Assembly (NCBI RefSeq): GCF_003994235.2
Contig: NZ_RYFG02000108.1
Location: 19,352 to 83,351 of the forward strand
Reading direction: 5' to 3'
Source of the DNA: Candidatus Methylobacter oryzae
Lineage (GTDB): Bacteria; Pseudomonadota; Gammaproteobacteria; Methylococcales; Methylomonadaceae
Length of the DNA stretch: 64,000 bases
In this document: piece by piece, positions 1 through 7,760 of the stretch
Position numbering within the stretch: position 1 is the first letter of the stretch
Layout of the letters: every line of letters begins with the position of its first letter
Notes under the pieces: generated by a model
Database searches by the model: none
What the model was told of the DNA's origin: nothing
What the model saw: the letters and a program-made list of their open reading frames with translations, nothing else
Made by a program: the position numbers and the translations under genes

Positions 1-533
1 TTGGTATAAGTCCGGAATCGCTCGCTATGCAGGATGTCGGCCAAATGATTGGCAAAGTCCGGTTGGGATGAAGCAATAGTAATGGCGGTCGGTAGCTCAG
101 CCGCTACTTCTGCTGCAAAGCTGGGGCCTGAAAGCAAGGCTGCCGGCGTTTGCGGAGAGAATATGTCTGCTACGACTTCATGCAGTAAGGAGCCGTTATC
201 GGGATTAAAACCTTTAGTAGCCCAAGCTATTTGTAAGCCATTGGATAGGTGTGTTTTAAGCTTGATCAACGTATCTTTAAAGGCGTGGCTAGGTACCGAG
301 ACTAGCACTAGATTGCAGAAAGCGCTGACGTCAGCCAAGTCGGAAGTAATGGTGAGGTTTTCAGGGAAAATCCAGCCGGGTAAATAGCGCTTGTTTTCAT
401 GATCCTGTGTAAGCAACGCCATGTGTTTAGGATTGTGGCCCCATAATAGCGTTTGGCAGCCATTTCTAGCTGCCAAAATTGCCAGAGCCGTTCCCCATGA
501 GCCTGCGCCCAGAACGGCTATTTTTTTATTCAT
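1..533 (-). CDS. gpsA: Glycerol-3-phosphate dehydrogenase [NAD(P)+], N-terminal part (cut by window edge)
   Basis: Cytoplasmic enzyme that interconverts dihydroxyacetone phosphate and sn-glycerol 3-phosphate, the backbone precursor of phospholipids. The reading frame starts at the ATG at 533-531 and stays open to the left edge, so only about 177 N-terminal residues are present. Residues 4-18 carry the Rossmann motif GAGSWGTA typical of GpsA. Upstream on the same strand is secB; secB-gpsA adjacency is common in Gammaproteobacteria. The 180-bp gap between them is filled by three tandem 54-bp repeats, which is unusual for this pair. Confidence 0.93.
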   Translation of the reverse strand, partial: MNKKIAVLGAGSWGTALAILAARNGCQTLLWGHNPKHMALLTQDHENKRYLPGWIFPENLTITSDLADVSAFCNLVLVSVPSHAFKDTLIKLKTHLSNGLQIAWATKGFNPDNGSLLHEVVADIFSPQTPAALLSGPSFAAEVAAELPTAITIASSQPDFANHLADILHSERFRTYT

Positions 534-548
534 CAGACGAACTCTTCG

Positions 549-704
549 ATAAAGCTGAGTTGAGCGGCTTGTCCGCTCAAACGAAACTTATGCCCTTTGG
601 GTATAAAGCTGAGTTGAGCAGCTTGCCTGCTCAAACGAAACTTATGCCCTGTGGGTATAAAGCTGAGTTGAGTAGCTTGTCTGTTCAAACGAAACCGGGT
701 ATAA
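549..704 (+). repeat. Three tandem copies of a 54-bp two-hairpin repeat
   Basis: The units begin near 551, 605 and 659, with an exact 54-bp period. The third lacks about 12 bp near its end. Each unit holds two inverted repeats: TTGAGCGG/CCGCTCAA around a 5-base loop, and TTATGCCC/GGGTATAA around TTT. The period is 18 codons, so the block reads as an open frame of 18-residue repeats on the + strand; I regard that as incidental. Other copies lie at 11770, 13610, 36889, 37567 and 52684. The block sits in the secB-gpsA intercistronic gap. Confidence 0.93.
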
Positions 705-715
705 GCGCGGACGGA

Positions 716-1183
716 TTAATTAATCGTGTCTGTGCCGGGCGCTTGTTGTGCTTGCTGTAAATGTTGGGCGTATAAAGCGTCAAAATTTACCGGGGCTAAC
801 AGCATTTGCGGAAATCCGCCTTTTATAACGAGGTCGGAAATAGCTTCTCTTGCATAAGGAAACAAGATGTTTGGGCAAAAGCTGCCGATCATCGGCCCCA
901 TTTCCGCATCTGAGAAACCTTCTAAAAGGAAAATGCCGGCTTGATTGACTTCCGCAAGATAGGCCGTTGTGTTGCCGTTTTTTACAGTGATGGTCACCAT
1001 AAGGGTGATTTCATACATTGCATTTTCTAAAGGCTGGACATTGGTGCCCAGGTTAAATTCGACAGAAGGCTCCCATTTTTCGATAAACACTTTAGGGGAG
1101 TTAGGCGTCTCAAAAGACATGTCTTTGGCATAAATTTTTTGTATCGAAAATTGTTTTTCTACTGCGTTGCTTTCTTCGGACAT
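716..1183 (-). CDS. secB: Protein-export chaperone SecB
   Basis: Tetrameric cytosolic chaperone that keeps presecretory proteins unfolded and hands them to SecA for Sec translocation. The 155-residue length is typical. Recognisable SecB segments include FSIQKIYAKDMSFE near residues 12-25 and the CPNILFPYAREAISDL segment near residues 103-118. It ends in a Gln/Ala-rich tail. It lies downstream of a rhodanese protein and upstream of gpsA on the same strand, the usual gammaproteobacterial context. No glutaredoxin gene, often found here, is present. Confidence 0.96.
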   Translation of the reverse strand: MSEESNAVEKQFSIQKIYAKDMSFETPNSPKVFIEKWEPSVEFNLGTNVQPLENAMYEITLMVTITVKNGNTTAYLAEVNQAGIFLLEGFSDAEMGPMIGSFCPNILFPYAREAISDLVIKGGFPQMLLAPVNFDALYAQHLQQAQQAPGTDTIN

Positions 1184-1225
1184 AATGAGTTTTTTATGAA
1201 TAAGGTTTAAGTTTTCAACCGGGAT

Positions 1226-1669
1226 TTAGTTTTTATGCTTGCTGGCCGATTTTATAGGTAACTTGTAGTCGTTTTCCCAAGCTTGCATGCCGCCGATAAT
1301 AACGAAGACTTGCTCGAAACCGGCTTTGGTCAATATCTTTCCGGCCGACGCTGAACGGGTCCCTGTCTGGCAGGCGATAAGGACTGGCTTACTTCTATGA
1401 GCTCCCAGTTTAGATAGCTGGTCCGGCAGGCTGCCTAGCGGAATGCTGACTGCATTTTCTATATGGCTTTTAACAAACTCGTCCGGCTCGCGAACATCGA
1501 TAACAATTGTATCACTATCGTTCATTTTGGCGACAGCCAGCAACGGTGAAATGTGCTTGAACTTTTTGAATGCGGTGTCGAAAAATTCCTGAATTAACAA
1601 ATAGCTAACGACAGCCATAGCGAGAGATAATACGTAGTGATTTAAAATGAATTCTAGATAACGGTCCAT
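1226..1669 (-). CDS. Membrane-anchored rhodanese-like protein (YibN type)
   Basis: 147 residues. An N-terminal hydrophobic helix (about residues 10-27) is followed by a single rhodanese domain (about 45-138) with a DVREPDEF segment and the active-site loop CQTGTRS, catalytic Cys100. Rhodaneses carry persulfide on this cysteine and transfer sulfur to acceptors. The domain should face the cytoplasm if the N-terminal helix is a simple anchor (inference). It lies 39 bp downstream of an ArsR-family gene and 42 bp upstream of secB on the same strand, suggesting cotranscription. The pairing with an ArsR regulator hints at sulfur-responsive control. Confidence 0.88.
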   Translation of the reverse strand: MDRYLEFILNHYVLSLAMAVVSYLLIQEFFDTAFKKFKHISPLLAVAKMNDSDTIVIDVREPDEFVKSHIENAVSIPLGSLPDQLSKLGAHRSKPVLIACQTGTRSASAGKILTKAGFEQVFVIIGGMQAWENDYKLPIKSASKHKN

Positions 1670-1708
1670 GGATAAATGTGTAAAGTTAAGTAAATGGGGA
1701 AAGACGAA

Positions 1709-2026
1709 TTAGTGACTGGAGCAGAAGACATCCCGCATCATTTTTATCAGCTGTAGCATACGGGCGTCGTCAATAAAATAATAAACACGGTTGGCTTGTT
1801 TTTTAGAACCGAGAATATTTTTTTCTTTCAGAATTGCCAGATGTTGGGAAATATTGCTTTGACTGGTGCCAACCTGATCGACAATTTGTTGTACGCAGAT
1901 TGAGTCGCTGCCCAGAACGCATAAAATTTTTAAACGCAATGGATGTGACATCGCCTTCAGGCAGAGAGCAGCTTTGACTATTTCAGTATCGTTATATAAA
2001 TCGTGCTGCGGATTTTCAACTTTCAT
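1709..2026 (-). CDS. ArsR-family winged-helix regulator, possibly persulfide-sensing
   Basis: 105-residue DNA-binding repressor-type protein. The core SHPLRLKILCVL is followed by the recognition segment GTSQSNISQHLAILKE (about 53-68) and a wing (about 74-86). The classical ArsR metal motif ELCVCDL is absent. Cysteines lie at 22, 36, 44 and 102; Cys36 in the RLxxLC segment and Cys102 near the C-terminus sit where BigR/SqrR persulfide sensors have their reactive pair (positional match from memory, not an alignment). It heads the run ArsR-rhodanese-SecB-GpsA. A small inverted repeat ACAAC-T-GTTGT lies about 70 bp upstream, near 2094-2104, and could be an operator. Confidence 0.85.
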   Translation of the reverse strand: MKVENPQHDLYNDTEIVKAALCLKAMSHPLRLKILCVLGSDSICVQQIVDQVGTSQSNISQHLAILKEKNILGSKKQANRVYYFIDDARMLQLIKMMRDVFCSSH

Positions 2027-2295
2027 TAGGTCGACTTAATATTTCCGGCTTCTTGAATTCGATTAAAAAGAACTCGTGAAGAATTATTTATACACAACTG
2101 TTGTCAACGTGTATTAATATAATGGTTATTTGATGCAGTTGGTATGTTACCAAAAAATATGAAAAACCAGTGAATCTGGCAAAATAATACATCACTACGG
2201 CCATTTTTGGTAATGAAGAATAAAATGGGGGACAAAGTCGCCTATTTTATAAGGTAGTAGTACAAATTTTTTTAGTATCCCGAGATAAATTTAAA

Positions 2296-2883
2296 GTGCT
2301 AAATCGACCAAAGCCACTGGCATTAGCGATCCTTGACGGGTTCGGTTACTTGTTGGACAAAGAAAGCAATGCCATTGCAAAGACTAACTGGGATGAGTTA
2401 CAAAAAGATTGTTCCGTGACTTTCAGTTGTTCCGGTTCTGTCGTAGGATTACTCGGTAGAGAAATGGATAACCCGGAAGTTGGCGATTTTCATACCGATA
2501 CGGTTCGTTACGATTCTCAAGATTTATCCAAAGTTAACAATGCAATGGTTGATATACGTAATTATGCTAATTGCGGTACGGTAGAGCATGCCGACATAAT
2601 GGATGTAGCAATCTTGGCTGTGAAAGCGCTTGATGCTTCATTACTGCGTGTGCTTGAGGCTTTGTCGGTAGGCGTACAAATGTTGATAACTGCCGCTCAT
2701 GGCAATATTGAGCAGATGGTTGATAAGGAAACAGGGAAGCCGCAAGCGGCGCATACTACGACTTCAGTTTCTTCGGTGTATGCGAGCGGCAGTTTGTTTA
2801 CTTTGTTTTCAACTGTGCCGGCGATGTCAGGCGTTTCTCAACCCGTTGAAATGACTGGCCGGTCTCTCATTAGATCTGTCTAA
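2296..2883 (+). pseudogene. Internally deleted, catalytically eroded GpmI-type phosphoglycerate mutase remnant
   Basis: A 195-codon open frame from a GTG start matches both ends of cofactor-independent phosphoglycerate mutase (normally about 510 residues) but lacks about 300 central residues. The N-terminal part keeps AILDGFG with its metal-type Asp14. The catalytic serine segment NSEVGH has become NPEVGD, with Pro at residue 60. After residue 88 it jumps to the C-terminal metal domain, where TADHGNAEQM has become TAAHGNIEQM, losing Asp at residue 134. It still ends in the family's EMTGRSL segment. It cannot be an active mutase. No internal stop is present, and envC starts only 7 bp after its stop with no clear Shine-Dalgarno of its own. 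The frame may persist to carry ribosomes to envC, or be repurposed. Confidence 0.8.
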
Positions 2884-2890
2884 TTTTTGG

Positions 2891-4114
2891 ATGAGAAAGA
2901 AGCTGGTTTTTTGTATTTTACTGAGTCTGTGTGTCTATAAAAGTAATGCGGAAGTCTCGGAAAACAACGAAGAGCTAACTGAAGTTCAATCGGGCATGGA
3001 AGCGGCCGATCAAAATATGCAGCGTATTCAGCTGCAAAAAAATACTTTAAATACGCAGCTAGGTGAAGTTGAGAAACTTTATGGAAGGACAGCCGCTTTA
3101 TTAAGAACACTGCAAGGCCAGGTAGAGCAAAAACGGCAAAATTTGATTAGAATCCGGCAGGAAAAACAGAGTCTTCAGGATGAAGTCGCTAAACAGAACA
3201 AAGAACTTGCCGGTCAAATAAAAGCTGCCTACGCAATGGGGCAAAAGGAACAATTGAAGCTGCTGCTTAACCAGCAAGATCCTGCATTATCCAGCCGGAT
3301 GGTTGTGTATTACGACTATCTTAATAAGGCCCGTCTGACAAAATTAGCCGGTATTTCCGAATCTATGCAGCGCCTTGACCGACTGGGTAAGCAGCAGCAG
3401 CAGGAAACCGAGCTTTTAGAGAAAAGCCTGGAGCAAAAAAAATCAGAACAGATAGCGGCAGATGGCGTTAGAAAACGAAGGGCCGAATTGCTGAAGCAAT
3501 TAAAAAGCGGCTTTTCTTCAAATGAACAACAACTTATTCATTTGAGAGACAGTGAAAATAAGCTGAGAAATCTGGTATCTTCGCTGCAAAGATCGAACAA
3601 TGACCTGAATCTTGAGGTTGAACGTTCAAAAATGCTTAGCAAGGCCGCCGAGGTTTCGCCTGAGCCAGTTAAGAATTCGCCCGATTCCGGGAATGGTTTT
3701 CCTAAGCTTGAAGGTGATTTTCCTTCACTTAAGGGCCGGTTACCTTGGCCTGTGAAAGGTCGGTTGACCAATAAGTTCGGCAGTGTGCGAGCCGAAAGTA
3801 CTGAAAATATTTGGGATGGAGTGTTAATTGACGCGAGTGAGGGAACGGAGATTCATGCGATTACCAGCGGAAAAGTGGTTTTTTCCGATTGGCTACGTGG
3901 ATATGGCTTATTGATTATTATCGATCACGGTCAAGGCTACATGACTCTTTACGCCTTTAATCAAAGTTTATATAGGCAGGCCGGTGAGTGGGTGGATGCA
4001 GGCGAAGTCGTTGCTTCAGTGGGGCAAAGCGGAGGTCGTAGCCGCTCCGGACTTTATTTTGGAATACGTAACAAAGGTAAGCCGGTTGATCCGCTTGAGT
4101 GGTGCCGAAAATAA
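2891..4114 (+). CDS. envC: EnvC-type murein hydrolase activator (degenerate LytM/M23 domain)
   Basis: 407 residues. A signal peptide (about 1-20) leads into a long Gln/Glu/Lys-rich coiled coil (about 22-255), a Pro/Ser-rich linker and a C-terminal LytM-like domain (about 285-407). The usual zinc-binding HxxxD and HxH residues are not intact; the corresponding segment is DGVLIDASEGTEI. This fits periplasmic activators of AmiA/AmiB amidases in septal peptidoglycan splitting rather than an active peptidase. It lies between the gpmI remnant and ctpA, the conserved gammaproteobacterial order gpmI-envC-ctpA. Confidence 0.9.
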   Translation: MRKKLVFCILLSLCVYKSNAEVSENNEELTEVQSGMEAADQNMQRIQLQKNTLNTQLGEVEKLYGRTAALLRTLQGQVEQKRQNLIRIRQEKQSLQDEVAKQNKELAGQIKAAYAMGQKEQLKLLLNQQDPALSSRMVVYYDYLNKARLTKLAGISESMQRLDRLGKQQQQETELLEKSLEQKKSEQIAADGVRKRRAELLKQLKSGFSSNEQQLIHLRDSENKLRNLVSSLQRSNNDLNLEVERSKMLSKAAEVSPEPVKNSPDSGNGFPKLEGDFPSLKGRLPWPVKGRLTNKFGSVRAESTENIWDGVLIDASEGTEIHAITSGKVVFSDWLRGYGLLIIIDHGQGYMTLYAFNQSLYRQAGEWVDAGEVVASVGQSGGRSRSGLYFGIRNKGKPVDPLEWCRK

Positions 4115-4184
4115 TCGGGATCAAGTTAGTTAGCTTGTTTAATGGCCATGTTTTAGGAAATCGAGTGTTGGAGTTTTAAGGTAC

Positions 4185-5498
4185 ATGTTAAAAAAGAAAA
4201 ATATCTTCATTTTGTCCTTAGGGATTATGCTGGGCGTTTTTATGGGCATCTGCGGCAGTGTTCTCGCCGAGCGGGATAATGCCGATCCTGTTGCCGACAC
4301 AACGGAGGCTTTGCCTTATGAGGAGCTACGCACGTTTACGGAAATTTTTGGCCGAATTAAAAGGGATTATGTAGAACCCGTTTCCGATAAAAAGCTATTG
4401 GAGGATGCCATTCGAGGCATGTTGAGCGGGCTCGATCCTCACTCCGCTTATTTGGCTGCCGATGAGTATCAGGAGCTTAAAGAAGGTACAACCGGCCAGT
4501 TCGGCGGTTTAGGTATTGAAGTTACGATGGAAAACGGCTTTGTTAAAGTCGTTTCCCCTATTGACGATACTCCCGCGCAAAGAGCAGGCATTAAAACCGG
4601 CGACTTGATTGTTAGGCTTGATGACCAGCCGGTGAAAGGCATGACTTTGGCGGATGCTGTCAAGTTGATGCGCGGCGAGCCGGGTAGCAAGATTTTGCTT
4701 ACCGTTGTTCGCGAAGGGGTCGAAGCGCCTTTAAAAATAACCATAACCCGCGACATCATAAAAGTTAAAAGCGTGAAAAGCCGGATGCTGGAAAAAGGAT
4801 ACGGTTATGTACGGATCAGTAGTTTTCAATCAGGAACAGGAGAAAGCCTGAAAGAGGCTCTAGCTGCGCTGAAGAAGGAAAACGCTGCTAATTTAAGAGG
4901 CTTGGTGCTTGATTTAAGGAATAATCCGGGCGGAGTGTTAAACGCGGCAGTTGAAGTGAGCGACGCCTTCATAAAGAGCGGTCTGATCGTTTACACCGAA
5001 GGACGTATTGAAAATTCGGAGATGCGTTTTAATGCCGCTCCCGATGATCTGATTGACGGGGCTCCGATAGTTGTGTTGATTAATGCCGGATCGGCGTCGG
5101 CTTCCGAAATCGTGGCTGGAGCACTTCAGGACCAAAAGCGCGCCGTCATCATGGGTGAAAAATCATTCGGTAAAGGTTCGGTGCAAACTATATTGCCAAC
5201 CAGTAACGGTGCGGCAGTTAAGCTGACCACAGCCCGCTACTATACGCCTTCAGGACGATCTATCCAGGCCGAGGGTATAGAGCCGGATATTACTTTGGGC
5301 CGCGTTAAGCTGGAGTCATTGGAAAAAACGGAATTCAAACCGGTTAAAGAAGTCGATTTGTCGCGCCATTTACAAAACAGCAAAGGCAAGGTTGAGTTGG
5401 AGGCTGTTCAGGAGAAAGAGAAAGAGACATTGGAGAAAGACTATCCTTTGTATCAGGCTCTGACTTTGTTGAAAGGCATTAGTATTATTAAAAAATAA
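4185..5498 (+). CDS. ctpA: Carboxy-terminal processing protease, peptidase family S41
   Basis: 437 residues. An N-terminal signal/anchor (about 1-28) is followed by the family's N-terminal region, a PDZ domain (about 100-185, containing GLGIEV and GIKTGDLIVRLDD) and the S41 catalytic core. The nucleophilic serine lies in GSASASE (303-308 region), and the general-base lysine is Lys330 in SFGKGSVQT. It cleaves C-terminal tails of periplasmic proteins. The ATG at 4185 follows a 70-bp gap after envC. A strong terminator at 5524-5570 closes the transcription unit. Confidence 0.95.
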   Translation: MLKKKNIFILSLGIMLGVFMGICGSVLAERDNADPVADTTEALPYEELRTFTEIFGRIKRDYVEPVSDKKLLEDAIRGMLSGLDPHSAYLAADEYQELKEGTTGQFGGLGIEVTMENGFVKVVSPIDDTPAQRAGIKTGDLIVRLDDQPVKGMTLADAVKLMRGEPGSKILLTVVREGVEAPLKITITRDIIKVKSVKSRMLEKGYGYVRISSFQSGTGESLKEALAALKKENAANLRGLVLDLRNNPGGVLNAAVEVSDAFIKSGLIVYTEGRIENSEMRFNAAPDDLIDGAPIVVLINAGSASASEIVAGALQDQKRAVIMGEKSFGKGSVQTILPTSNGAAVKLTTARYYTPSGRSIQAEGIEPDITLGRVKLESLEKTEFKPVKEVDLSRHLQNSKGKVELEAVQEKEKETLEKDYPLYQALTLLKGISIIKK

Positions 5499-5523
5499 GC
5501 TTTAGCTTGTAGCGACAATCAAC

Positions 5524-5570
5524 ACCCGGATTTTGGCAGATATAAATATTTGCCGAAATCCGGGTTTTTT
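5524..5570 (+). terminator. Rho-independent terminator after ctpA
   Basis: A 15-bp stem (5524-5538 pairing with 5551-5565, one G-T wobble), a 12-base AT-rich loop and a run of six T at 5565-5570. It lies 26 bp after the ctpA stop codon. Confidence 0.93.
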
Positions 5571-5571
5571 C

Positions 5572-6000
5572 GTTTTGTATTTTGGGTCGTTAACACAGGT
5601 CCAGTCATTAAAATATCTGCCGAGCGATTTTCTTGCTACGCCAAAGCAAGAAGTCTTATGAATACCAATTTATACGGCCAGCATGTAAATCTTTTGTGCC
5701 AGAACAGGCCGTTTGCGCCGTCTAGGCTATTTACACTTTGCTTATTGTTGAAATTCAACGGTTTTCGATAAACCATTGCAATACGGACTTCCCCGCATAA
5801 AGATAGATGATTGCATTTGTTGTGACGCTATTCTTTGTAAGTAATTGATTAGTAACTATTAGAAGAATAGCCATTGTTGAGCGTTTGCATATTCGTCAGA
5901 ATTTTTACATTGTTGCGACTGTCGCTCTGCGACCCCAAGCCGAACTTTATTCAACGCCATAAAGCGGCCAATTACGACCTGCATTCAATTACATCCACTG
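5572..6000. other. Intergenic region without recognisable gene
   Basis: About 430 bp between the ctpA terminator and the convergent tautomerase gene. Short open frames look random. The part near 5945-5990 (GCCGAACTT, then CGCCATAAAGCGGCCA, then GCATTCAA) resembles pieces near 13287-13366, suggesting decayed dispersed sequence, but the match is short and broken. Confidence 0.5.
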
Positions 6001-6381
6001 TTAAGCATACTGCGCTATTCCATTTCCGAAAGACCAATTTTCCTTTTTAACTTCAACCAAATTGATCATAACATCTTCCATTCGGACGCCGAGCTCCCTA
6101 TGGAGCCGGTCGGCGATAGTGTTGAAGAGCGCTTTCTTTAACGAAGTAGTTCGTCCTTCATTCAGCGTTATTTGTATGATGATAATTCCATCGGTTCGTT
6201 TGATATCGAGATAAGTCGGATCATAGATCAGAGTATCGCTATCGTGTTCAGTTACGATCTGGAAATTGTCTTTCACCGGCACATTGATGGTATCGACCAT
6301 AGCTTGGTAGATGATTGCGCCAACCTTTTTTCCAAAGCCATTCGGCCTGTTTTTCATTAACGAGATGCGAACTAAGGGCAT
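6001..6381 (-). CDS. Tautomerase-superfamily protein
   Basis: 126 residues beginning Met-Pro-Leu-Val-Arg-Ile. The tautomerase superfamily uses an N-terminal proline, exposed after methionine removal, as catalytic base, and Pro2 is present. The length fits a fused or extended 4-oxalocrotonate tautomerase fold (Tautomerase_2-like). A helix GFGKKVGAIIYQAM follows strand 1, and a second beta-alpha unit contains IIIIQITLNEGRTTSLKKAL. The substrate cannot be inferred. It lies 70 bp downstream of the MFS gene on the strand of pxmABC, so it may be the last gene of an extended pxm transcription unit. Confidence 0.82.
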   Translation of the reverse strand: MPLVRISLMKNRPNGFGKKVGAIIYQAMVDTINVPVKDNFQIVTEHDSDTLIYDPTYLDIKRTDGIIIIQITLNEGRTTSLKKALFNTIADRLHRELGVRMEDVMINLVEVKKENWSFGNGIAQYA

Positions 6382-6451
6382 TGTTATATTTCCTGATTTT
6401 ATTAGCGAAGCAGTTTAACTGCGTGAAATAAGCTATGAACCGGCAATAAAT

Positions 6452-7675
6452 TTATATTTCTTCCCGTATCTTCACGACAAGCCCGGTAGCCGCTAAGGCA
6501 AAAAGACCGGAGGTCATAAAGGCCAAGGTGTAGTTCCCGAACAAACCATGCAAATAACCAGCTCCGTAGCTGGCTAACGCGGCACCGATTTGATGGGCAA
6601 AACAGATCCAGCCGAAAACGACCCCGACATTTTGTTTGCCGAATAGATCCGCTGTAAGCGCTGAGGTTGCCGGAACCGTCGACAACCAATTCAGCCCGTA
6701 AACCACGGAAAAGGCCATCAATTGCCCGGTCGATTCCACATAAGGCAATAACATTAGTGAAATACCGCGAAGCGCATAATAAATCGCCAGCGGCCAGCGC
6801 TTGCCGAAGCGATCGCATAACCAACCGGAAAAAATGGTGCCGGCAATATCGGTTGCGCCCATAAGGCCTAAGGATACGGCCATGGTCATTTCCGGGAAAC
6901 CGTGCTCGATGCCGTGAGAAATCAAGTGCGTCTGAAATAAGCCTGAGGTGGTAAAGCCGCAGATACCGAAGCTAAAAGCCAGCAACCAAAACTGTGGATT
7001 GGCCATTGCAGAACCCATCGGGCTTGGGTCAGGCGGCATCTCAGGCGCAGCATGCCCATTGTCGCCATAAGGCTGCAATCCTTTTAAGCCGGGATTATTA
7101 GCCATGAACATCATGACCAGAGGCAATACGACCAAACCCAGCATTAAAGCGATAAACAGCGTTACCGCCCGCCAACCTAAGTGAATGTTCAGGTTCATGA
7201 TAATCGGCGTGAAAATAAGTTGGCCAGACGAAAAAGCCGCCCCCAAAATCCCCAAAGCCAGGCCGCGCCGTTGCCGAAACCAGCGATTAACCACGGCCGA
7301 TCCCATCACGATTGAAGTTCCTCCCGAACCGGCGCCTATGATTACGCCCCAAAACAGGTACAGTTGCCAGGGTTCCTGCATCAAAACACTGCCGCCTGCA
7401 CCTAAAGTCACCAGGGTGAGTGTTATCAGCGTGACGGCTTTGGTTCCGTACAAATCCATCAGCCTGCCTAAAAAAGGACCGGCAAGCCCGAATAACAGCA
7501 GATTGACCGAAACGGCGCCGCTGACTGTTTCCCGGCTCCAGTTAAATTCATGTTCCAGCGACAGCATAATGATGCCCGGAACGGATCGGAGCGCCGATGC
7601 CGCAAACAAACAGGTGAAAGTAACGGCGAGTACGGCCCAGGCATAATGAATGCCGGCAGGTTTAGTGGTTGTCAT
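6452..7675 (-). CDS. Major facilitator superfamily transporter
   Basis: 407 residues from the ATG at 7675, with about 12 hydrophobic segments and a central loop near residues 190-215. MFS features include GRLMDLYGTK after TM2 and SGWLCDRFGKRWP in the second half. Overall it resembles the monocarboxylate/oxalate-formate antiporter group; the substrate is unknown. A GTG at 7723 would add 16 residues, but that region falls inside a dispersed hairpin at 7714-7742 and lacks transporter-like character, so I prefer 7675. It sits between pxmC and the tautomerase on the same strand. Confidence 0.88.
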   Translation of the reverse strand: MTTTKPAGIHYAWAVLAVTFTCLFAASALRSVPGIIMLSLEHEFNWSRETVSGAVSVNLLLFGLAGPFLGRLMDLYGTKAVTLITLTLVTLGAGGSVLMQEPWQLYLFWGVIIGAGSGGTSIVMGSAVVNRWFRQRRGLALGILGAAFSSGQLIFTPIIMNLNIHLGWRAVTLFIALMLGLVVLPLVMMFMANNPGLKGLQPYGDNGHAAPEMPPDPSPMGSAMANPQFWLLAFSFGICGFTTSGLFQTHLISHGIEHGFPEMTMAVSLGLMGATDIAGTIFSGWLCDRFGKRWPLAIYYALRGISLMLLPYVESTGQLMAFSVVYGLNWLSTVPATSALTADLFGKQNVGVVFGWICFAHQIGAALASYGAGYLHGLFGNYTLAFMTSGLFALAATGLVVKIREEI

Positions 7676-7713
7676 GATTGGCGGCGCATCCGAAAGGGTT
7701 AAAGTAAATGATC

Positions 7714-7742
7714 TCGTTCCCACGCAACGCGTGAGAATGAGG
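7714..7742. repeat. Imperfect hairpin between pxmC and the MFS gene
   Basis: An inverted repeat with 13-bp arms, CTCGTTCCCACGC and GCGTGAGAATGAG, around AAC with two imperfections. It resembles REP-like GTTCCCACGC hairpins common in bacterial genomes (recognition from memory). No T-run follows on the leftward strand, so it is not a clear terminator but could attenuate pxm readthrough. Confidence 0.7.
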
Positions 7743-7760
7743 AACTCCGCTATCTACAAA

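Noticed and set aside
549..704. CRISPR array
   Set aside because: Repeats are directly abutting 54-bp units with no unique spacers and no cas genes nearby.
479..760. Open frame of 93 codons with 18-residue repeats (KAELSSLPAQTKLMPFGY type)
   Set aside because: It is the 54-bp non-coding repeat read in frame; most of it overlaps the repeat array and it has no ribosome site.
5930..5995. Second dispersed repeat shared with 13287-13366
   Set aside because: Only short broken matches (CGCCATAAAGC and GCATTCAA) are visible; not enough to call a family.
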